From Dermanyssus gallinae (Eukaryota; Arthropoda; Arachnida; Mesostigmata; Dermanyssidae): DNA of 64,000 nt. The position numbers and the translations under genes are program-made. How positions within the stretch are numbered: position 1 is the stretch's first letter; the number at the start of each line of letters is the position of its first letter. Location: contig QVRM01007026.1 in NCBI GenBank assembly GCA_003439945.1, positions 1 to 64,000 on the forward strand. Reading direction: 5' to 3'. This document shows, piece by piece, positions 11,668 to 22,649 of this stretch. Under the pieces are notes generated by a model. It made no database searches. It saw only the letters and a program-made list of their open reading frames with translations, and had not been told where the DNA came from.

Positions 11668-12809
11668 TTTTCCGGAATATTTTAGTACGTAGTCCCTTTC
11701 GAACCCTGCGCACTTAGTCTAGCGATGTTCCAACAACAGTTTGATCTTTTCGGCAAAATATGAAGTCACGAGCCCTTCAAAATATGTAAATAATAATACA
11801 AATAGCCTTTTTTAACAGACCTTAGTAACGGACAAAAGTTTTCTCCCCAGGCCTGATCTTAAAGTTTGGTAATATGAACGGCCCAAATGAGGAGAATATG
11901 GCGAATGAGGCAGCACTTTTAGTTCGAATTACTTTTCAAATAAAATGCAAATCTTCTTGGTGTTTCCCTATGCTGAAATGCTCAATTCAAATATCTGCCG
12001 CACACAATCTTCATGACGGTTTTAAAAACTTGCCATGTGTCTGAAACTTGCCATATGCATATATTTGCCATATGCCTGAAACTTGCCATATGTATATCTT
12101 TATTAAAATGAAAAAGAGAGAAAACTAAGCAATGCTTTGACAGAAGGCCACATGTTTTGCTGCGGCGTGCTGCTAGGTAACCGGCCTAATTGGTATTTCG
12201 TGCCGTACCACGGACAGAAAAGCGCGGGGAATTCGAACCGGGACGAGAAACGAATGGCGCTGTGCACAGGGTGTTTGTTGGCAGAGCATAGACAAGCAAC
12301 TGCATTGCACAGCAACCTACCTCGACAACCTAAAACCATTACACTTCCGTCCAACAACAAGCTGCCAGCTCTCTCTCTCCCTTTCTTGTCAATGCAATGT
12401 AACTGCTTAACATTGTACACTTCATAGACATGTACATGTATTTATGCAAAAATTCTAAAATTGCATTATCTAGTGTGACCAATCGATAATTAGTTCGTTG
12501 TAAGTAACGTTCTCCAACAAGTTGTTAGGAAGAATAAATTGAGGGAACTGCATAAGTGACCGGTCCGGTATAATCCGCCGATTTGACCCAGTATGAATCA
12601 GTACGCTTAAAGCGTGCAATGAGATTTCAGATTGAAGGCACTGGCGAAGAAGCGCTCTAACGGCACTCAAAGTACCTTTTACCAAAAGCCGGAAGCTTCG
12701 CCATTATCTGTCCGCTTCCGCTAGGACTCTGTGAGGGAGTCGACTAGGTGGAGTGGCTGCGCTCCGTCCGAGGCCATTGTCGGGCATATGAGGTCCATGT
12801 GAAGCTTAT
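11664..12809. other. Intergenic, no confident gene
   Basis: Short direct repeats of a TTGCCATATG-type unit at 12030-12095. Open frames on both strands at 12100-12430 overlap one another and match nothing I know. Confidence 0.5.
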
Positions 12810-13330
12810 TTAGTTGAGACAACAAACGGGTAGGTTAGGAGTAGTGACCTTTTTTGTTTTTATAAGCCGTATACGGGACACCCAATTTGGTTGTCTCACT
12901 TTTTCACATATAAGACAATTTCGCTTAATTACATGAATGCACGCCTTAATGTTGGCTTGTAGTTCGGTGATGGTTGTGTCATTATTAGCGTACAATTTAC
13001 TCTTCAAAAAGGAACCTGACAGGAAAAGTCTAACAGCGTTAAGTCGCAAAATGTTGCAGGCCAGTGAATGTAAATGAACACTTCATCCTGAAAAGTTTCT
13101 ATTGCCTCGCCGGCTATGTGGCTTGTGGTGTCATTGTGTTGAAACCAGAGTTCACTCGCATCGATTCCATCCAAATCGTCAAAGGCAACTAAGGATTAAG
13201 CCTTGTCCAAAGGCAATGAAGCATTAAGCCGCGATAATAGTCGCCATTTACAGTTAAGTGAAAAAAGCGGAGCCCTGATTTATTTGGACCAGAAGCCGCA
13301 TCAGAGGGTCACATATAACGGCTTTTCGTG
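12810..13330 (-). pseudogene. DDE transposase remnant (mariner/Tc superfamily)
   Basis: Read on the - strand, a segment DDLDGIDASELWFQHNDTTSH continues to WPATFCDLTLLDF and, after a single frame change near 13045, FLKSKLYANNDTTITELQANI. This is the C-terminal half of a mariner/Tc-type transposase: the Q..D..H block holding the second catalytic Asp, the CDLTPLD-type block holding the third acidic residue, and the LKSKVY segment. The N-terminal half is missing, and a stop and a frameshift are present, so it is dead. Confidence 0.65.
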
Positions 13331-13552
13331 AATTAGGAGGGGGTTATCGGTTGCTCAGATGTGACAATTTTATTTACTTACTCTTCTATTCAGATATAAG
13401 TGGAGTTCGTCGGAAAGATATTTTTCGTCACACGGTCGGTATCACGCTGCATCGTGTCGGAAGACCAATTGGCAAAGTTTCGCCCCTCGTAATGGTCGTT
13501 AGGCTTGAGTTGTTCCGTCAGCTGAATCTTATATGGATACATCGCTAGATCC

Positions 13553-13648
13553 GACCTCGTACACACCAGGTTGAGGTGCGCGAAGACCTCGTACACACCA
13601 GGTTGAGGTGCGCGAAGACCTCGTACTCATCAGGTTGAGGTGCGCGAA
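13553..13648. repeat. 32-bp tandem repeat, 3 copies
   Basis: Three consecutive 32-base units start at 13553, 13585 and 13617, each beginning GACCTCGTAC and ending GGTGCGCGAA. The first two are identical and the third differs at two positions. Confidence 0.95.
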
Positions 13649-14277
13649 GACACTGTTATCGGGCGTTATGTCGCCGAACCAATGTTCCGGACATAGTCCC
13701 ACACTGTCGGTCATAGCGGCCATTTTCAGCCGAACGAGTGCTCCGTGGTCTTCCACGGCTTGGCACATGTACAAAGCCTGGCCTGTGAAACGTGCGCACA
13801 AATTCGCGAATAGTATTATCACAAGCCCGATTATGTCGATTGTAAATTGCACGAAAAGTTTGCCTCGAGTTCGAACGAATGCTCGTACAGTTTCCCTTTC
13901 CATGATGATACATTTTCACAATCTCTGCACGCTATGCAAAGTTGAGCAACGCTCCGCCTCGGACTTGGCAGACTTACCCTGCTCTGGTTAAGGATGCTCG
14001 CTATTTATTCGGACACACATATAATTAGCACTAATTATCATTATGATTATCGTTGTCGTCGATGCCGTTACAATTGTCGTCACATCGCATCAGCGTATGA
14101 TCAACAACACAAGCTGCATGCATTAATTTGTTCCCAAATTATCTGGCAGCCCGCTCGAAAGCTACAGTCAAGTGCTTTCCTCCAGGGGCTCAGGGATATC
14201 GGCCGACTCGCTACTAGTTGAACGACTGGCGATGTCTACAGTTATACCTGGATATGATAGTAGTAGGCAGACAGCTA
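13649..14277. other. Intergenic, no confident gene
   Basis: Overlapping open frames on both strands show no recognisable motif. An unrelated TTATTATGATTATCG stretch lies near 14040. Confidence 0.4.
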
Positions 14278-14660
14278 ACAACAACAACCAACAACAACCA
14301 ACAACAACATCAACATCATCAACAACAACATTGACAACAACAACAACATTGAAAACAACAACAACATTACTACTACAACAACAACATTTACAACTACAAC
14401 AACAACATTGACAACTACAACAACAACATTGACAACTACAACAATAACAACATTGACAACTACAACAACAACATTGACAACTACAACAACAACATTGACA
14501 ACTACAACTACAACAATAACAACATTAACAACTACAACAACAACAACATTGACAACTACAACATTGACAACTACAACAACAACAACAAAATGGATTACAA
14601 CAACAACAACATTGACATTTACAACAACAACAACATTGACAACTACAACAACAACAGAAT
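14278..14660. repeat. CAA-based minisatellite
   Basis: About 380 bases of (CAA)n interspersed with a recurring unit of the form CAACAACATTGACAACTA, repeated about a dozen times. All frames are open over it, so the Thr- and Val-rich translations are artefacts of the repeat. Confidence 0.9.
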
Positions 14661-15102
14661 GTCTGATAAGTGCGACTCCACGATTTGTGGAGTTTTCCGA
14701 CGGCCAACTGTGGTGAACGCCACCGCAGCCCACGCGCACTCATCCGTATAGGCGGGAATTTCGGTAGCAGTAATAGACGTTGTTGTTGTTACTAGTACTT
14801 TCCTGCCTTTCACGTCGTTGTTTTTTTTTTATCGTTTTCATTAGAGATAACATTGCTATAATTCGCTTCGCCTCCGCAATACCTCGTCGGGTAACTGTGG
14901 CGGTCTGTAAGGGAACAACTGCCGTGGGACACGGACCGCTCGGCAAAATTTGTTGTTTTGTGTACTGGGGCATTTCTTCGAACTCATTTCACCACACGGC
15001 CCCGCTCAAGGACAACAACGGAGCAAAGACAATCAATCACCTAAAGACAACATGTTCACAAAACACTCGTAAGATTTAAAACAGCTTTCCAGCTTGGATT
15101 GA
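14661..15102. other. Intergenic, no gene seen
   Basis: Unique-looking sequence with no supported coding block. Confidence 0.4.

Positions 15103-15152
<50 letters not shown>
15103..15152. repeat. (AT)n microsatellite
   Basis: About 25 AT units without interruption. Confidence 0.95.
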
Positions 15153-15155
<3 letters not shown>

Positions 15156-15490
15156 AGATGCGAATAATAATGGTTATTATTCACATGATTAGTATTGTCA
15201 AATTTGCTTCGTATCAGCTTAAACACACGGCTAAGCAATTGCTTATCCGATAACCCGTTGGGGCCATAATTTATCTTCTCTAATTTCTAATACATTTCTC
15301 CTGCACACTGGGAGCTTTGATTAGTGGCGAACGCTCCAAATCTCGCCCTGAGTCCAGAATTCGTTGAATTTGTGCTTGATGTTAGCTCACTCGACCCATC
15401 CTCGTTCGCGCGCTCGCAAAGACGACATGTCTAGATTAATTTAACCATTTATCGCGGACCTCGACACAAGCAAGCGCGGTGACGCGCTCC

Positions 15491-15493
<3 letters not shown>

Positions 15494-15525
<32 letters not shown>

Positions 15526-15557
15526 GTATATATATATATATATACATGCCGACAGGA

Positions 15558-15595
<38 letters not shown>

Positions 15596-15625
15596 GTATA
15601 TATATATATATACATGCCGACAGGA
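15494..15625. repeat. Duplicated (AT)n block with ACATGCCGACAGGAATG spacer
   Basis: Two successive AT tracts, each interrupted by TTTATG and each followed by ACATGCCGACAGGAATGTAT, form a two-copy tandem repeat with a unit of about 67 bases. Confidence 0.85.
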
Positions 15626-15949
15626 ATGTATGTAATTCACTGTATTCTGCTGTTTCCGGCGGAACCCTTTCGGGCTCTGTTCCGGAAGACCGCCCGGTAG
15701 CCACGGCCACCTTCAACGACACGACTACGAGCTGACAAAGAAGGCCGGAAAGAGACAGCGAAAAATTGAGAAATTGGGGTAACGGAGGAATGGGGAGAGA
15801 GAGCAGGCCGGTCGAGCATGATAGCCTCTGCTAGTTGGTCGATACTGTCTTCATTGACTTCGTGTTTCACCTGAAGGGCTAACTGATTTAACTTCCACGG
15901 ATTTGCTTTCGCGTTGCTTCGTAAGACGGAACCCATAAATACGAATGTG

Positions 15950-16045
15950 CAACGGTGGGCATCGAACCCGTGCTGAACCTATGTGTTTCCTCCGATCGCA
16001 AGACGCACGCGAATGCACCCACCACGCCACCACCTGGCTCGACAC
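15950..16045 (-). mobile_element. tRNA-derived SINE copy
   Basis: On the - strand the segment has an A-box-like GTGGCGTGGTGGGTGCATTC and, about 45 bases on, a B-box-like GGGTTCGATGCC. The intervening CGTGCG..TGCGA.CGGAGG..ACACATAGGT is shared with copies at 33435-33525 (+) and 34905-35012 (-). The spacing fits RNA polymerase III internal promoters in tRNA-derived SINEs. It does not fold as a complete tRNA. Confidence 0.65.
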
Positions 16046-16246
16046 TCTAGTCCAACCTACAAACTGCTAACCTGGACTAACCTTAAACGTGCGTTTGTGA
16101 AATCAACAACCGCAAAAATGCTATCAGCTCTCCCGTCCGTTTGTCCACCTCTTGTAGAAAACTAAACGGCGCAACGATCCTCCATATTAGCCTTATGTCA
16201 CTGCAGCATATTCATTGTGTATTAAGGATCATGCGGTTTTATTAAT

Positions 16247-16500
16247 CTAAAGAATTAATTTACCGTCAGGCCAAAAATACACGTCGACTGCACACATCGC
16301 ATCATTGTAGCTCTCATATCCTATTTTGGTCATGTACTTCTTGAGGTTTCCAAACAGACAGAAGTCACCCGGGGCCAGGCCTGAAGAATATGGGGAATGC
16401 TTGGCAAGTAGGAACTTTAGTTCGCGTAATTTAGCCATAGCAAGAGGAGACGCGTGGCCTAACATATGATAACGAACACACCTAGTGCTAGGGCGTGCTC
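16247..16500 (-). pseudogene. Mariner transposase C-terminal remnant
   Basis: The - strand frame reads AKLRELKFLLAKHSPYSSGLAPGDFCLFGNLKKYM, matching the mariner C-terminal block normally of the form YSPDLAPSDFFLFPNLKK. The conserved SPD has become SSG, while the Asp of GDF (the position of the third catalytic Asp) remains. It is 5'-truncated and dead. It differs from the nearly intact mariner at 50610. Confidence 0.65.
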
Positions 16501-17084
16501 ATACCCCTCTACTTAGACCTTAGAGAAACAAGTAACTAACCACCTTATTGTGTCAATTTTAACAGAATACCAAACGTATAAAGTTGCCGCGCGCCACATA
16601 CATTTATGCGTTAATTCATTTCGGATGTATATAAAAAAGGAATATATATATATATACGTGTGTGTGTTATTTCTCTATAAGGATTCGTCCCATGGTTGCT
16701 TCGGAATCATAGTAGATAGATAGGAGTAATAGAGAGAGAGTCATAATAATTTCATTTTCCAACGATCTCATATATGAGGAGGTGGTGGTGGTGGTCCGTC
16801 CTGAACACCTAACGACAAAACGGCTTGTTTCGACACGCCCTGCACCATTAATTATATTGTTCCCCTCACTTGGTTGTTGAAATTTGCGTGCAATGAACCG
16901 CTGGCGGCAGTCGCTGCTTGCGGCACATAATCAACGCGGCGATGTCGAATGAGGAGGAGAGTCCAATTCCCTGTTGACAGAACTCTCTGTGCTGCTGCTG
17001 CTGCTGCCGCCGCCAGAGAAGTATTTCTTCTGTCCTTTCTCCTGGTTGTCCTGCTGTGGCCCTGCTGGGCCGACGTGTGGGCAG

Positions 17085-17201
17085 GCCTGCTCCAACCGGA
17101 ACAAGTTTGTGATGGTCGGTGGACAGCGACTGACTTGTCCCTTGGATGGGCCTGTCGCCTTTGATCGAGTCAACTCGTTGATTTCGCCCGACCTACTCAC
17201 A
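17085..17201 (+). CDS. Candidate phase-0 exon (Cys-rich, unknown protein)
   Basis: Between a pyrimidine-rich tract ending GGGCAG and a donor ACA|gtgtgt lie 39 codons reading ACSNRNKFVMVGGQRLTCPL then DGPVAFDRVNSLISPDLLT. Phase 0 on both sides agrees with the candidate exons at 5619 and 20919, so it could be an internal exon of the same + strand gene. The opposite strand is also open here with a Ser-rich reading, and GC content is locally high, so the call is tentative. No family recognised. Confidence 0.3.
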
Positions 17202-17264
17202 GTGTGTACCCAGACAGAACAAAGTGCGCCTGTGTCTATGTACTGCTTTATATATGGCGGCGTG

Positions 17265-17350
17265 CTCTGGGGTCTAGGGGGCTAGTGCGCTGCTAATCAT
17301 AGTTGTCCTCTGCCGGGGTGTCACGGGTTGGAACCCTGTTGTTGTTGTTG
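17265..17350 (+). mobile_element. Possible second type of tRNA-like SINE
   Basis: A GGGGGCTAGTGCGCTGC stretch (A-box-like) is followed about 40 bases later by a B-box-like GGGTTGGAACCC and then a (GTT)n tail. The arrangement fits a tRNA-derived SINE with a simple-repeat tail, of a different family from the copy at 15950. Only one copy seen. Confidence 0.4.
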
Positions 17351-17689
17351 TTGTTGTTGAGCGAATTCTTTTTGAGCTATGCCCATTGAGAATAATAGAT
17401 GATGAACCATACCGCTGAGAGTCATACCGCCGACCATGCTGCTGCCACAAGCACTGCTGGAGACTCCCTAGACATCTCAATAAATCTGCTTATGCTGCCG
17501 CTCTAAGCGCCTCTGATATAAAAGATTGATATTTGTATTTGGGCGTACAAACCAACCGAATAATAAGTACGACCATCTAGACGTAGAAATAGTGAGTGTA
17601 CGAGTTAGCTTCGGCGTTTCGGAAATCTATGTCACATTATTATTAGTATCATCATTACTATTATTATATTAGGTAAATTGATATGATTA

Positions 17690-17930
17690 TTTACAATTGT
17701 GAGGTTTGAACGTGTATCTCAGCGTAACGTTCCGTCGTAACGTGTAACGCTCCCAATAGTTTTCACCTTCAACGTATAGCGTCAATGATAAAGGCAGTGT
17801 TACCACACTGCAGACGACAAATGATAGGAATCTTGTTACAGCTTCTACTTTTCTTGCCAGATCACGAACAGATTTAACTCTGCCGCAGTTCATAGGCCCG
17901 AGAGTCTCCAAAGATATTGCCACCTATGAA
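17690..17930 (-). mobile_element. Dong-like retrotransposon 3' remnant
   Basis: The - strand reads ISLETLGPMNCGRVKSVRDL, then, with a frame change, RLQCGNTAFIIDAIR and a stop. This parallels the C terminus of the copy at 55.5 kb (IAMETMGP... then AVCRGNAASILGAMG). The terminal motif ACCTCACAATTGTA follows (17692-17712 on the + strand), with ATA/TTA repeats after it. It is 5'-truncated and frameshifted. Confidence 0.7.
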
Positions 17931-18989
17931 ATAGCATGCATTTTTCAGACTAGAGAGGGTGTTTATGTTCTTACTACCTAGTACTTTTATTGTTCAGTGT
18001 TTTCTGCGACCCATGCAGCGGCGATAGCGAAGCTGTAGCGTAGACATGATTGCGTTGCAGAACAAGACACTGTCCCAGGATAAACACTAACCATGTGACT
18101 AAGGTATATTGAATCTTCATCAGGTCCCTCTAATCGTTTTCGAGCTCAAGTCATCTTGGTGTCAAGGTAACAAACAGGCAGCTTTGCCTTCCTAAAGGTG
18201 CATTGAATGGCGTTATTTAGTTGCACATGTCTCGATCACATCGGCTAGAGCTTTTTTGGGGTCGCTTAGCAGCTCAATCTCGGCTCCACACATCGCATAA
18301 GAGAAAGGTGCTCCTCAAATGGATCAGGGTCGACAGTTTCGACCCTAACCGCCTCATCTCTCACCTCTATCATTCTTGAAATCTCGGGTCGTATAGAGTC
18401 GTCGAGCTTAGACTACGCTTAGAATCACTAAGAGTATACATTGACTGGTTAAATCGTAGAGCTTAACCTCATCAGAGGATTGTATAATTGGTATTTTTCT
18501 GGTACTTGCGGAAGGGCTTCCTTTATGGCATGCATGCGTTTGGCTTGACTCTATATTGGTTGCGATACTGTCGACTATTAAGTACAGCCGAAGATGAGCA
18601 AGGTGTTTCCTATTTTGGTTTATTGCCAGCTGTCTATGTTTGCCGTGAGGGAAAATGTGTTTTTAGTATTTTTCGTCTTGGAGCAGAATTGTTCAAATGC
18701 ACAAATGAATATTCGCAATTGCAAACAGTTCATACGCGAAGACCTATAGCGTAATTCACGTTAAGGTGTTCCCGGCAAAACGGGCACCGAAGTGGCGCCA
18801 CTACTCATCAATACCGGCGCTGAAGATTTCACGTTTTGTCATTGCAATGAAGGTGAACTTTTTGCTTCGAGAGCCGAAAGAAGCGCCCGTGACAACGATG
18901 TAATTATTATCGATGACTTACAACTTCTGTTTGCGTTAGCAAGTAAAGCAGTGGCCGATGCATTGCATTGTATCCGCAATACCCCAGCT
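17931..18989. other. Intergenic, no supported gene
   Basis: An open frame at 18488-18754 (88 codons) has hydrophobic stretches but no recognisable motif or clear splice context. Nothing else seen. Confidence 0.4.
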
Positions 18990-19063
<74 letters not shown>

Positions 19064-19084
19064 TATATATATATATATATATAT
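18990..19084. repeat. (AT)n microsatellite
   Basis: About 95 bases of AT units with AAAT and GTAC interruptions. Confidence 0.95.
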
Positions 19085-19379
19085 AGCACCATCAAAATGG
19101 CCAGTAAACAATAGACGTCGCTTAGCTTGCGTTGTGCTCGCCCCGCGAGATCATTCCTCCGGCGAAGTGGTGGTGGTGGTGGTGGTAATGGCGGCGGCGG
19201 TGGTTTTTTTCTGTTTGTTTTGCTATCGCTAATGCTATTGGACAGGCGTGGACAAGCACCCCCCCACTTCACGGGGGCGTCCACGGGGGCCTTCCCAGGG
19301 CCGGAACGCGGTCGCAGCGACACAGACGAATAAGCTGATGTGGGATACCAGCAAGCGAGGCTCGACCGCGCTGCACAAT

Positions 19380-19401
19380 GCCGGGGGGGGGGGGGGGGGG
19401 G
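19380..19401. repeat. Poly-G run
   Basis: About 18 consecutive G in a GC-rich stretch (19130-19480) that also holds GGT and GGC repeats. The GC-rich stretch has no recognisable gene. Confidence 0.85.
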
Positions 19402-19818
19402 TTGGGCTCTATGTGGGCTCTCCTGCAGCAAGATCACGCTGTGGCCGCCATGTGTGCCGCTATGTGTGCATAGAGCGGCGTATGAACGTGTATGAATAGA
19501 GTGCGGCGCGCTTAAAGTGTATCTCTCTGGCTGTGTGTGTGTGTGTTGGGTGTTTGTTTGCTGGATTGCGGCGCCAGCGGCGGCTGAGACCTCCCGGCTT
19601 AAGCGACGAAACACATTTACCCGTTTCTCATAGATCTCGTCTACGCTCGGTCTACGCAGTCTGTCTACTACACACTCGTAGCGGTGTGATTCGCTTGCCG
19701 AAGCCGACAACGAGTGCGTCTAGCAAATTTAGCCGAGAGACCCGAGTACTGCCTGAACAAAAATCTTTTCCCAAAAGTGGGAATGAAAACTACATAAAAT
19801 ATATACTAGTATACTTAT

Positions 19819-19918
19819 GTATATATATATATATATATAGAATACGCGCTTTATTTACATAAAGGATAAGAATTTGTTTTAGCATCAAATGTATATATGC
19901 ATATGTGTGTATATATAT

Positions 19919-19969
<51 letters not shown>

Positions 19970-19992
19970 TATATATATATATATATATCGTG

Positions 19993-20028
<36 letters not shown>

Positions 20029-20046
20029 TATATATATATATATCGT
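19819..20046. repeat. Complex (AT)n/(ACAC) array
   Basis: AT tracts separated by GTGTATAT, ATACACAC and ATCGTG interruptions. The whole block can fold on itself because most units are self-complementary. Confidence 0.9.
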
Positions 20047-20110
20047 GTAATCTTCTTGTCCATGCCATGTCGTTATCTTACATTCATGTTTATATGTATG
20101 TATGTATGTA
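20044..20110. repeat. Direct repeat, copy A (partner at 20834-20900)
   Basis: About 60 bases beginning CGTGTAATCTTCTTG and running through GTCGTTATCTTACATTCATG to a TATGTATG tail. A close copy lies about 790 bases downstream, just before candidate exon 20919. Confidence 0.85.
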
Positions 20111-20566
20111 TATATATTTGGCGAGCAAAGACCGACCGAACAAAACACGAAAAAAAAGTGTTTTTTTTTACAAAAACTATAATTCAAAGCTAACATGACC
20201 CTGAAAGGAGGAGCCCGAATAGACGCTTCTCGACTGTGAGTAGGGCCGGTAGGGTTGTGTCGGCGGTTGTTGCCGTTTCACGACACGACAAAAAATTCCA
20301 CCGGTAAGAACGTTATTATGTAGATCTTACGCAGCGGCAGCGCCGCGGATAATCGATACTGTGTGCCGACGTGACGTATACATATGTATACGTACTTCAG
20401 CCAGCGGCGACACGAGATTTCGTGCCAGAGTTGTTCGATGCGTTTAACAACTGGTTTTGATCTCTCTTGTGCTCGAATACGATTGTCCAATGTGCTGCTT
20501 TTGGTCGGACATTTGAGGGTGCCGGCTATGAATTCGAATTTCATGCAAGACCTGAATTTAGCTTTC

Positions 20567-20573
<7 letters not shown>

Positions 20574-20621
<48 letters not shown>
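20574..20621. repeat. (AT)n microsatellite
   Basis: About 24 AT units. Confidence 0.95.
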
Positions 20622-20626
<5 letters not shown>

Positions 20627-20833
20627 GAGCTACACTAACGATTGTATATCTGTGTAAACTCATTAAGCAGTATTATGAACTTGTTCTGTTTCACATCTAC
20701 ACGAAGGAACAATCTGTGTTCCGCTCTTGAAATCTCTTGTCACTGTTGTTTTGTTTATCTTTGCTTCTTTGGAATTTAACTCAATTCGTTGGCCCGGATC
20801 CGAATCCGCGTTTGGATCACAGGTAATTTCCCG

Positions 20834-20900
20834 TGTGATCTTCTTGCTCATGCCATGTATGTCGTTATCTTACATTCATGTTTGTATGTATGTGTGTGTT
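20834..20900. repeat. Direct repeat, copy B
   Basis: Near-identical to 20044-20110, with ATG and TGTG length differences. It lies a few bases before the acceptor of the candidate exon at 20919. Confidence 0.85.
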
Positions 20901-20918
20901 TACTTTCTCATATTCTAG

Positions 20919-20987
20919 GTGCAAATCGATGCGGAAGGTGGTGCAACGGTCGGAGTCCACAAGAGCAATTCAACTTCATCGGGGAAG
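20919..20987 (+). CDS. Candidate internal exon (23 codons, phase 0)
   Basis: A pyrimidine-rich acceptor (TTCTAG|) and a donor (AAG|gtgtgt) bracket 23 complete codons reading VQIDAEGGATVGVHKSNSTS then SGK. Phase 0 on both sides matches candidate exons 5413-5619 upstream and 22557-22649 downstream, so the three can be read through as one coding sequence. No family recognised. The short length keeps confidence low. Confidence 0.4.
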
Positions 20988-20999
20988 GTGTGTATGATG

Positions 21000-22556
21000 C
21001 TACTATACCTTACTAGAATGTACTTTATGATTCATTTTTAAAGTGCTCTGCTCGCGATTTCTCAACCTGCCGCTTCTCTTCTAGCAATACCGTCGACAAC
21101 GGCCGATTAACGAAATGCACTCAACCAATTACGCCATCCCTACGTAATGATTATGATTATTAGTTATTCTCCTAGTTTAGTAGCAGTAGTATATGGCGAT
21201 TTCCCAGTCAGCCACAAACTTTCGCAGTGGATTAACAATTGATCCCGGTGAACGTGTACGTAGAGCTATTGTCGAAGAAAACATTGAAATACTGTTTCAA
21301 CGTGCCTAAAAATGCATTTAACAGTACATCAAAGTTAAGTAAACCGGCTACGAATATTAGCCCATCACGGATTAGTTGGGGCACACCAGACGACTCAATG
21401 AACGAACGTTTGCACAAGCAAGGCAAGCAAATGGCAACTATAGCACTTTTGACATCAATGGTTGCCCGGATGTATCAGGCGCCTTTCAAACGACGTCAAA
21501 GTGCTTCGCTTTATTACGCGCCTAATTTCACGGTGGCAGTGGAGAGATACTGCGTTGAGTGGTTCATTCACTTCAACCGTGCTCTCCGGAAGAGGCCTAG
21601 AAATAGCTCGTAGTACATGTAGTAGATAAATAAACACAAATGTCATAGGAGTTCGCTGTGGCACTCCATTGAGTCGAGTCGGTAGACAGTGTACGAGCGG
21701 CCAGGCTCTCCTAAAAATGTCAAATATATTAAAGCAGTGCCAACTGCTGCAAAGCCGGCCAACTGCCTATCTATAACTTAAGAGATCTTATGGGTGTTAC
21801 GGCGAGGTAACATTCTACATCTGCGGTACTTTGAACGAGATAGAAGCCTCTGCCCATAAAATTGTCCACCTCGACCTAGCAAATCGCTCCGCAAGTCCGC
21901 AGCGCATCCATATACCAGAAAGTACATGTACATATTCGGCACATCAGTACGCTGCCTATAACAATAAACTGTGAGGCGAGAGTAGTGTGTTTCAAATTAA
22001 GAGTTTTACTCTAAAATGGCCGAATGCTTTACCGCAGCATGCAGCGAAATCCATTCTGCGTTGGCCACAGGCGTGCACGAAAGCTAGAAAAAAGGATACA
22101 TCGAGACAGAGGATGACATAGCACAGCGGTTCGACACTTGTCTGTTATAATACTAACCGGTATTATTAGTTAATTTGCCAGGTTAAGTAGGTGAAGGGTA
22201 GGTGCTTCATACAGTACAGACAGTTGATTGGCAGGTTGTTATTTACTGACTATGTTGGTATTGTGATGATGACGATATCGTTGTTAGCCTCGATGGTTTT
22301 TATTATTAGTATTGCATGTTAAACAATGTTATTATTAATATTATTATTATTATTAGAATTATTATTATTATTATTGTTATTGTATACGGTCTCAGCCTAC
22401 AAACGTATCGAGACAAGCCGTTTGATGCATGAACAAATGATGGATTGGTGGTTTGCCATTATCACGCGCGTCCCCACACACACACACACAGAGCGGCTGG
22501 AAAGTTAGTTCCGTTTTCAAACGACTGGCGTGTCTTCATCTTCTTCTCGTTTGCAG
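21000..22556. other. Possible intron, no supported feature except a TTA repeat
   Basis: (TTA)n at about 22327-22380. An open frame of 124 codons at 21239-21613 has no recognisable motif. The last 30 bases before 22557 are a good polypyrimidine tract. Confidence 0.4.
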
Positions 22557-22649
22557 GTCCGCAAGGGATCGCTGGTTCTGGTAGATAGCGCCGAAGGTAC
22601 GGTGAGCAACCCCAATGGCACGGCGACGACGAACTCCACCAACGTGTGA
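22557..22649 (+). CDS. Candidate terminal coding exon
   Basis: After a strong acceptor (TTCTTCTCGTTTGCAG|) the phase-0 frame reads VRKGSLVLVDSAEGTVSNPN then GTATTNSTNV and stops at TGA 22647-22649. Joined to 5413-5619 and 20919-20987 it would complete a 122-residue protein starting MGCV, or about 161 residues if 17085-17201 is included. I do not recognise the family. Transcript evidence is needed to decide which exons belong together. Confidence 0.45.
   Translation, partial: VRKGSLVLVDSAEGTVSNPNGTATTNSTNV

Noticed and set aside
13529..13991. Overlapping open frames of 87-127 codons on both strands
   Set aside because: They overlap the 32-bp tandem repeat and each other; no motif.
14275..14739. 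Long Val-rich (-) and Thr-rich (+) open frames
   Set aside because: They are translations of a CAA/GTT repeat; every frame is open and there is no protein-like context.
21239..21613. 124-codon + strand frame
   Set aside because: No recognisable domain, no splice context and the opposite strand is also open.
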